Source: Pyricularia pennisetigena
Lineage: Eukaryota; Ascomycota; Sordariomycetes; Magnaporthales; Pyriculariaceae
Direction: 5' to 3'
Assembly (NCBI RefSeq): GCF_004337985.1
Contig: NW_021940922.1
Location: 1,023,382-1,087,381 of the forward strand
DNA: 64,000 bases
Shown: in pieces, positions 56,767-64,000 of the stretch
Numbering within the stretch: the first letter of the stretch is position 1
Layout: each line of letters opens with the position of its first letter
The notes under the pieces: model-generated
Told to the model about the DNA's origin: nothing
The model's database searches: none
Seen by the model: the letters and a program-made list of their open reading frames with translations, nothing else
Translations under genes and position numbers: made by a program

Positions 56767-57323
56767 GTTAACAATATGGGTTGCTAACAGGGGTTTAGGC
56801 ATTAGCCTAAATGCGGCGTGGTGCTAACTGCGCTATAAAGGCCTGTAATTACAGGATTTGAATGCATTAAATTGATTCACTAATTTTGGGATTGGCAACT
56901 TAGATTTATTGGTGGGGGAGATTTTGCTTTGTCTCCCTTATATATTTTCCGATATCGAAGTGGGGGTCCGCACCCCAGAAAGCGTTCCGGTGCCGCGCAC
57001 GATTTTCCGAAAAATTATTTTGTATGGGTTTTGGAAAAAACACCCTCATTTCCATACAAACCATCTCTGGGTTGGCATTAATTTGCTGATTTAGTGAAAT
57101 TTTTCACCCGGTACAGGGTAGCTGACTCGTTAATGCAGGGTGGGAGTTAAACACGGTACAGGGTAAACCCCATTCGCTGACACTTTAAATCGCAACTCCT
57201 GTAACACACAAAATATAACGGATAATCCGACAACCCCGACAGCCCCACTTCGGCACTATTTATTGTGGCTTACATACAAATAAAGGTGGGCCCATTACAT
57301 GCTAAATAACGCATATAATTAAC
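56767..57323 (+). mobile_element. MITE-like element, copy 1 (557 bp)
   Basis: The left end is GTTAACAATATGGGTT and the right end, reversed, is GTTAATTATATGCGTT. It is flanked by ATTTAGT and ATTTGGT. The corresponding site in E1 (near 48208, GAATTTGGTTTTATGGG) is empty, which defines the insertion. An inverted copy lies at 58338-58907. A 61-codon frame (56909-57094) is preserved in both but shows no family. Confidence 0.75.
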
Positions 57324-57775
57324 ATTTGGTTTACAGGTAATCGACCAGGCGAAAATATTATTATCGTTTTAAATAATTGCGGTATATAATCGAAAGTTAA
57401 TATATATATATATATTAATATAACCATTTATATAATTATCCATATAACCATTCATAATTTGAAAATAACCAACCTTAAATGGAAAACATTTCGATTTATG
57501 ACCGAATATTGTTTCTAATAAAACGATCGATGGAATCTGGGCTGGGTATTGGATTTAAATTCTGTTTTTGTTAATAGGTCTTTCGTTATGTCGATCGATT
57601 AACAGAACGTTGTTATACGAATATAAAGATATTAATTATATATATTCTATGAAACTGTCAAAAGAGGGGATCTTCTGAACGTCCTTCCGTCTTATACCCG
57701 CAATTGGGCAGGTGAGTCACCTGAAATTGGCTGTGGCATTGCACGTAAATTATCGCTATATTGTTAATTTAACCT

Positions 57776-58080
57776 AGTCTGAGGACTAATCCCTAAAACC
57801 CAAAGCTCCACAATTGATTCACTCCGTTCGCTTCGCTCCATTTCGTGGCTTGATTGCGGCTTTGCAATGTACTTGCGGGTCCATCCAAAAAACGCTTTGG
57901 TTTAGGTTTGAGGACAATTTGTCGATTTTCGCCGTTTATGGCGGTTATTTCGGCATTTTTGCGACCGATATTTTCTTATTATTCCACAACCACGCAAAAT
58001 ATTGAAAAAGAATATCGTTGAACATAGGAATTGGTAGGCCTTTTTTATAAATCCAAAACTTTTTACACCCGGTACGCCAA
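57776..58080 (-). repeat. Dispersed repeat copy, with TTTCGCCGTTTATGGCGG block
   Basis: Closely similar to 59703-60010 in the same orientation. Both share a start of GTCT(G/C)AG, GGCTTTGCAATGTAC, GTCGATTTTCGCCGTTTATG and the end GCCCGCCCTTAATCCGTT. The end blocks also recur at 61386-61550 in reverse. Confidence 0.6.
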
Positions 58081-58145
58081 TTAAAAATTCGACATAGCCC
58101 GCCCTTAATCCGTTTATGGCGGTATGCCTATTACTAACCTATAAA

Positions 58146-59085
58146 TACTATCGATACCCATTTCCTATTTTACTAATAACGATTATAATCCGTTAAAACT
58201 CATTTATAATAGATGGCATAAGCGAAAGGAACTTTTATATATAAACTCTAATACAAATAACGCAAAACCACTAATTTGAGAATCCGTATAAAGTAAATTT
58301 TATTAAGAATAATATACGTCCACCTATAAACACCCTTGTTAATTATATGCGTTATTTAGCGTGTAGTGAGTCCACTTTTATTTGTATATTAGCCACAATA
58401 GATAGTGCCGAAGTGGGGCTATTGGGGCTGTCGGATTTTCTGTTATATTTTGTGTATATTGCAGGATTTGCGATTCAAAGTCAGCGAGTGGGGTTTCACC
58501 CTGTACCGTGTTTAACTCCCACCCTGCATTAACGAGTCAGCTACCCTGTACCGGGTGAAAAATTTCACTAAATCAGCAAATTAAGGCCAACCCAGAGATG
58601 GTTTGTATGGAAATGAGGGTGTTTTTTCCAAAACCCATACAAAATAATTTTTCGGAAAATCGTGCGCGGCACCGGAACGCTTTCTGGGGTGCGGACCCCC
58701 ACTTCGATATCGGAAAATATATAAGGGAGACAAAGCAAAATCTCCCCCACCAATGAATCAAATCTATTAATCCCAAAATTAGTGAACCATTTTAGTGAAC
58801 AATTTAGTGCATTTAAGCCCTGTAATTACAGGCTTTTACAACGCAACTAGCACCACGCCGCACCTAGGCTAATGCCTAAACCCCTGTTAGCAACCCATAT
58901 TGTTAACAACCCTCGATACCCATTTCCCATTTGAGCAAGAACGATTATAACCCGTTAAAATTTATATATAAAAGATCGTATAAGCGAAAGGAACCTCTGC
59001 ATATAAATTTTAATATAAATGACGTAAAACCGCTAATTTTACAATCCGTATAAGGTATATATTACATAACACGCTATATACTCAC
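58146..59085. repeat. Pair of ~180-bp direct repeats flanking MITE copy 2
   Basis: CGATACCCATTTCC..AACGATTATAA..CCGTTAAAA..TAAGCGAAAGGAAC occurs at about 58152-58330 and again at about 58915-59080 with scattered differences. The distance between them is mostly the MITE. Confidence 0.6.
58338..58907 (-). mobile_element. MITE-like element, copy 2 (570 bp, inverted)
   Basis: The same terminal sequences in reverse order, and the same internal 61-codon frame (58753-58568 on the minus strand). It is flanked by two copies of a ~180-bp sequence at about 58146-58330 and 58912-59085. Confidence 0.75.
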
Positions 59086-59088
59086 CCA

Positions 59089-59600
59089 TTAACAAAAAGC
59101 ATTATTCCCGCAAATTCTTTTATATTCCTGCCAAATTATATGTATATATATAATGTCGGGAAATACGCCTATATATTTTTCGTTTTCCCACCAAATCGAC
59201 GCAATTTTCCGCGGTTCCAATCCCGTATACGCAGCGGCAAATACCTCCTCCGACGTACACTTTATTGCGGAATTATACGCCAAAACTAAAACTTTTAATA
59301 ATTTAGACCTATAATATAAATTCGTTTTTTTAGCTGTTATATGGTTTTCAAACCTTTACAAACCTTCCAATACGTAGTACGAGTTTCTGGTATTATAGTA
59401 TCGCTGGGAATCAATACGGTCGGGGGTAGGGCCACATTCCCAAACCCCATTTATTTTGGACGCCTTTACGTAAGAAACGCAGGGAATAAATACGTTTTCC
59501 GGGGCGGCATATTCGTCGTTATTTCAATTACCCTGCGATTCTACAATACCAATAGCGCGACGGGGATATTACGCATACAAGTTAACGATATCGTTTAATC
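59089..59600 (-). other. Unidentified coding-like remnant
   Basis: A minus-strand frame at 59283-59089 reads KCTSEEVFAAAYTGLEPRKI and then SIWWENEKYIGVFPDIIYIH. The adjoining stretch to 59600 also has partial frames. It looks like part of a mobile-element protein but I do not recognise it. Confidence 0.3.
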
Positions 59601-59702
59601 AATATCTAATTAACGCTATTTACAGTTAAACGATTATTATTGTTACATAATAAAAGCAATTTATTACCGCGGTTCCGGGGAAATCCTCTTTTACCCCCAG
59701 TA

Positions 59703-60010
59703 TAGTCTCAGGGCTCATCCCTGAAGCCCAGAGCTCCACAATTGAGCGTGGCTCAATTGCGGCTTTGCAATGTACCTGTGGGTCCATCCAAAGAACGCTC
59801 TGGTTCAGGTCTGAGGACAACTTGTCGATTTTCGCCGTTTATGGCGGTATTTTTGGCCTTTTTGCGACCGACACTCCCTTATTATTCCACAACCACGCAA
59901 AATATCGAAAAAAGAAAATATCGTTGAAAATAGGAATTGTTAAGCCTTTTTCATAAATCCAAAACTTTTTGCACCCGGTACGCCAATTAAAAGTTGGATA
60001 TAGCCCGCCC
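59703..60010 (-). repeat. Dispersed repeat copy, closely similar to 57776-58080
   Basis: The same block order as 57776-58080. Many of the differences are C/T or G/A, as expected if RIP acted on one copy more than the other. Confidence 0.6.
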
Positions 60011-60099
60011 TTAATCCGTTCATGGCGGTACTGTTTTTTCGATTTTTTTTTCGATTTTCGATTTTTTTTAATATTATTTTTAATTTTTGACCAAATTTT

Positions 60100-60775
60100 A
60101 TACTTTTTGCACGTGGAGGGTCGTATATATGTATATATCGTTATAAGAAATTTTGGTGCTTTTATCGGATTATATAAGCAGTTAAATAAGCGGATAGGCA
60201 AAGTATATACTTTTTTATATATAATTTACAATCGAAATTCGCTTATATTTTTACCAGTTTTAACGATAATGAAACCAAAACTTCAGAGATTCGATTACGT
60301 ATATAGACAAACGTCCAAGTCTAATCGTACCTACAATATCGGTTTTGAAAACTGTTTAATAAAAACAAATGATAAATGTGTATTTTATAAATCTTTTTGC
60401 TTTATTTAATTAATTTTATATTATTTTTGTTTTGCGGCAGAATTTTGTGGTTTTTGCACGTGGGGAGTGGCATATATATACCTAATATAATATCACATTT
60501 TTGTACGTATACCTAGTTATATTAGCCTTTAAATATGCGGATAGGTAAGGTGTATCCAATTTTATATATATTTTACCATCGAAATGCTTTTACATTTTTA
60601 CCAATTCCAACATTAATAAAACCAAAACTTGAGGGAGTGGATTCTATATATAAATAAACATTAACGTAAAACCCGATTTGCAATACCGGCCCTTCTTATG
60701 TTTTTATATAAAAAAATGCTAAATTTGTGTTTTTTTTGTATTTTTTGCTTTATTTAATTGAATAAAATTTATAAA
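60100..60775. repeat. Two tandem ~345-bp AT-rich units
   Basis: TTTTTGCACGTGG starts units at about 60104 and 60452. Each continues with GCGGATAGG, a TTACAATCGAAAT-like block, AACCAAAACTT and a TTTTTGCTTTATTTAATT end. Confidence 0.6.
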
Positions 60776-61385
60776 AAAAGAACTTATATAGAATCTACTA
60801 GCAAATTAATTAAAGAATATATGAAGTGAGAATATTTTTATTTTACCAATATTTGCGTAAATTATTTAATTTCTTAACAAATTGTTAATTTATATAAGAA
60901 TATTAATAAAACTTTTGTTTCAATCGATAATTGCATGCATTTTGTAGTATTAGGTTTACTAAGGTATAAAGGCTGTAAACTAAATTAAAATAATTATTGC
61001 ATACCATTATTTAAAACAAAAATTAAATATAATAAAAAATTACAGATTTTATTTAATATTTAAATATCTTTCCAAATACAGTAGCTATAAAGGCGCGGCC
61101 GGCATTCAAATACTCAGCAAATTCCAATAAGTCTAACGCAAATTACTATATATTTTTATAATTTTTATTTATTTTTTTATACGAATATTTGATTGCATAC
61201 TATGGGTACACTATTTTCTTTTACCATTATAATGCGAATATATTGCATTTACCCGCTACAAACGGCAGAATACCACAAATTATCCTTATATTAATAAAAT
61301 AATTATAAGCGATATCGTAATATTAAATATATTATTAAGAATACCGTTATAAACGGCGAAATGCGACAAATTATCGTTGGTGGTA

Positions 61386-61550
61386 CCGCCATGAACGGCG
61401 AAATGCGACAAGATGTCCTCAGACTAGAACGAGCGCGATCTTTTCGGCCAATGTAATTGGTCGAAAAGCCATGTGGCTGAAAGGTACATGGAGCGCTCGG
61501 TCCCCACTGCGAAGCAGGGGGGTCTAGTCTGAGCACTGAGACTACCCCCA
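61386..61550 (+). repeat. Dispersed repeat copy linking the 42-kb and 57-60-kb copies
   Basis: It contains GGTACATGGAGCGCTCGGTCC as at 42090 and, reversed, the CTGAGGACA..TTTCGCCGTT..ATGGCGGTA block of the 57.8 and 59.8 kb copies. Confidence 0.55.
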
Positions 61551-61937
61551 GTATTGGTTTGGCCAAACACCATTTCAAATACGACCGAACAAATAAAATC
61601 GCAGGATATGGCGGTAACGAAATGCTAACGACAAATAGCGAATTTAAATAGTAGTAAAAACGACTAGGACGTAAAAATAGATAAAAAAAGGTAGCGTAAA
61701 CGAAAGGACGTACTGATGGCAAGATAAAAGGGAGTTGATAAAATAGCCAAATAGGAAAAAGCGAGGACGAAAAAAAGGAAAAAGACGGGAAGAATTTCAA
61801 ACGAGGAAAAATTGGAAAATAAAGGAAATAGGACCATAACGAGAAAAAATGCTAAAGGGTAAAACCGCGGTTATTACAGGAAAGGAATGATACCAATAAA
61901 TAAACCGGTTTATACCGCCCAAAAAGAAGGAGGATGA

Positions 61938-62162
61938 TTATAATAAAAGCCCGTAGACGGAAAATACGATAAAAAATATGCGATACGACCGCAATTAAAA
62001 ATGAAAGGGCAAAACCCGACTACAGATTTACACCGCCTAAAGTAAAAAGAAAATAAATTACGATAAACGCCCGTAAACGGAAAATATGATAAAAAAATCG
62101 CGAAGCGACCGTAACCAAAAGTAAATGGACAAAACCCGATTACGGATTTACACCGCCTAAAA
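61938..62162. repeat. Two tandem ~120-bp units
   Basis: GCCCGTA(G/A)ACGGAAAATA..GGATTTACACCGCCTAAA-type units occur at about 61938-62041 and 62056-62160. A degenerate start of a third follows. Confidence 0.65.
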
Positions 62163-62579
62163 CGATGGACGGGTAGGACGCAATAAGCACCCATACCCGA
62201 AATATATTATAAGAGGACCGCGGCAATAGCCGGGACGGAAATAAATAATATTTTTAAACCCCCGAGGACCGATATCGCCGGGGAAACCAAAAAAAGGAGC
62301 ACGCGTCCACTCTATTATTTTTCCCGTTTCCAAATCGGGATTATACCAGATAAGGGACGGGCGAATACGGGTTATATTATGGATTCGTACCTAAGGTATA
62401 TATTACGTAATAAGATGCAGGAGCCTGTTAGGAATAATATATAATAAGGAAAAACATTACCACGACCCGGATATACACACCTTTCCTTCTTTTTTCTTTT
62501 AGCGTTAGTAATAATACCCGCAAGGATATTTAACGGTCCCTAGGCCGTTGGCATACCCTATAATAATAAAGTCAATTTT

Positions 62580-63210
62580 AAATATATTTTTTATTTGCTT
62601 TTATTCAAACTCAGTAAATGAAAGGTACTTGTGTTCGTTCCGAGATTTCGACTTTGAAGGAAATAATACGGTGTTAAAACGTTAGCGTGCGCGGTTAATT
62701 ATTAGTTTAAACTCGTCCCTATTTTTGTTTACATTTTTTGTTTTTTGTTGCGATCGCAGCAATTCTGGGTTTTTCCGCCCTATTTCTTCGTCTTTTTTGC
62801 GTTTGGGCGCTAAAAATGGTCAATATTCAAATTAAAACTGAAACACATTATTGAAAATGAAACTATCTACCCATATTTGCAAATAATAACAATAATTGAA
62901 AATAATTGATCGTTCCAAATGTAGCAAAACTATAATTAAAATTTAAAGTTGAAAATTGTGTTTGAATTTCAAAGTTTTCTTATTTTGATAAATTTGATAA
63001 ACACGAAAATTTGGCGCGTTTACCCTCCTAATCGGGTCACCCCAACTACAATTTATTTGCGCTTTTCCCAGTGAGGTCTAACGTCGCCGGTAATCAAATT
63101 TTGCGCTAAACTTAATTAAATTCGAATTAAATTTTACCCCGTTTTTATTCACTTCTTCGTAATTACCAAAAAACTTTCGGTTTTAAACCTGACCATTTAT
63201 TCGCACCAAA
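62580..63210 (-). pseudogene. E2 copy of the orphan reading frame
   Basis: The minus strand reads KRKKDEEIGRK, then RFNTVLFPSKSKSRNEHKYL and SFTEFE, with one stop between RAR and RFNT. It aligns with the E1 frame at 53405-53205, and the preceding piece aligns with 53789-53562. Confidence 0.45.
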
Positions 63211-63344
63211 TTCTTTTGTATTGTTTTTTTTCGTTGTCCATTTTTCGTACTATCTATAACCAATTTTCGTAACCATTGTTTTTAGTAAACGATTTAATGT
63301 TAAACTGTTTCCAATTAATTTGGTTAGAATATTTCCTCGCGTCC

Positions 63345-64000
63345 AAACTCACCGTCCGACTCCACGCAAAAAAACCTTAAACCTTTCCTTAATTTACACA
63401 TAAAATTCGGAAAAAAACACAATAGTGGCCAAACAGGGAAAGATTCCCGGTTTAAACCGTGTAGTAAATTCTTTCCTTTTTTTGTTTAACGGTTATATAT
63501 TAATTTTGTTTTCACAATCGCTTTACGCAAAATTAGGCGGTATTACAAAACCCCGAACTATTCGTCCCTAAAGCTCCCTTCCAACGCTTGGCACGGAAAC
63601 TCTTTTGATAATATTAACACTTTTTCCGTTTCCAATCCATCGTTTTTATGGCTTTGGAAAAAAAATAAGATATTCTTTTGTCTTTTTTGGAGGTTAAAAC
63701 TTTTTATTTTAACCATCTTGATATTATTTAACTATCCATTGCTGCGTTATCCACGTTCGGCGTATTATTATCCAAATAAATAATATTCATTTCGTTAAAT
63801 ATACTTTTAATATCATGGATGGGTAACTATTCCCCCAATATTCCACCCAAAGAATCATTAAACGTATAATTATATCCGTATTGGTCCCAAAAACCAGAAA
63901 CTTATACCCCCATCACCTGTCGTTTCGATTCCATTTAGTCCTAATGATCAAAGCCCGTTACGCCCTATATTAAAATCCCCAAGAGTTTCCAAGTTACCGA
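63345..64000 (+). pseudogene. E2 copy of histone H3-like gene B (partial)
   Basis: The alpha-N/alpha-1 part at about 63525-63600 is recognisable as LRKIRRYYKTPN and then P-x-QRLARKL-like codons in shifting frames. The alpha-3 block at about 63731-63795 reads VIHVRRIIIQINNIHFVKY. More indels are present than in the E1 copy. The C-terminal extension would continue past the window end. Confidence 0.55.

Larger units (their letters stand above)
55826..64000. mobile_element. Second hAT-like copy E2, with nested insertions, cut by the window end
   Basis: It begins TAAGGCATTCC with the same GC-rich subterminal block as E1. Segments 55826-56766 and 57324-57562 align with 47217-48530. Segments from about 62570 to 64000 align with about 52900-54650. 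Between them (57562-62570) the hAT transposase and H3-like gene A are absent and are replaced by other repeats. The right terminus should lie roughly 0.7-0.9 kb beyond the window. Same orientation as E1. Confidence 0.7.

Noticed and set aside
61303..62194. Phe/Tyr-rich minus-strand frames resembling membrane proteins
   Set aside because: They arise from AT-rich tandem repeats; the repeated segments explain the hydrophobic pattern.
47217..64000. CRISPR array, tRNA or rRNA genes in the repeat region
   Set aside because: No regularly spaced short repeats, no cloverleaf with conserved TPsiC/anticodon arms and no rRNA-like blocks were seen.

Overview
The window is a draft-assembly piece of a filamentous ascomycete genome (two short N gaps, introns of roughly 45-110 nt with GT..AG ends, fungal-type megasynthase and transposon families). 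Its first two thirds (about 0.1-41.6 kb) hold a secondary-metabolite gene cluster. Its last third (about 42-64 kb) is a transposon graveyard that is strikingly AT-rich from 47 kb on and looks RIP-mutated by eye.

Cluster, left to right: a FAD monooxygenase with one in-frame stop (138-1864, minus); a possible small secreted protein (2325-2738, minus); a BAHD-type acyltransferase broken by at least four frameshifts and a stop (2841-4352, plus); a 4165-residue highly reducing PKS-NRPS (4573-17252, minus; KS-AT-DH-MT-KR-ACP-C-A-T-R, no ER); a CcsE-like alpha/beta hydrolase (18635-19966); a 14-TM MFS exporter (21881-23599); a single-exon P450 (24430-25947); a BBE-like FAD protein lacking both flavin-anchoring residues (26304-28055); a trans-enoyl reductase (28172-29284, minus); a second P450 (30116-32114, minus); an aldo-keto reductase (33154-34257); a Diels-Alderase-like protein with a signal peptide (34593-35885, minus); a third P450 paralogous to the second (37405-39171, minus); a lipocalin-like protein (39755-40466); and a second trans-enoyl reductase (40540-41625, minus).

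The PKS-NRPS, trans-ER, hydrolase and Diels-Alderase are the core set of cytochalasan-type (CcsA/ACE1-like) pathways. The model is: the megasynthase with its trans-ER makes an aminoacyl polyketide, the R domain releases it as an aldehyde, the hydrolase-like protein assists pyrrolinone formation, the Diels-Alderase closes the isoindolone, and the P450s, BBE protein and AKR decorate it. The lipocalin-like gene, the AKR and the second trans-ER are not part of that canonical set. A lipocalin-like partner is known from tyrosine-decahydrofluorene (pyrrocidine/GKK1032) pathways, so the product could be an unusual member of either class. Two tailoring steps (FAD monooxygenase, acyl transfer) seem to have been lost. 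No pathway-specific transcription factor is visible.

Right side: a decayed pogo-like transposase, a decayed PD-(D/E)XK nuclease-like gene and a Helitron/PIF1 helicase fragment come first. Then comes an 8153-bp hAT-like element (E1, 47217-55369) with imperfect terminal inverted repeats and a perfect 8-bp target duplication (GCGTCAAT). A second copy (E2, from 55826) runs off the window and carries nested insertions, including one of two copies of a MITE-like element whose empty site is visible in E1. The most unexpected content is in E1: two degenerate genes that read clearly as histone H3 (one begins MAKTKQ and keeps the K4/K9/K14 spacing), with a copy of the second also in E2, next to a conserved orphan reading frame.
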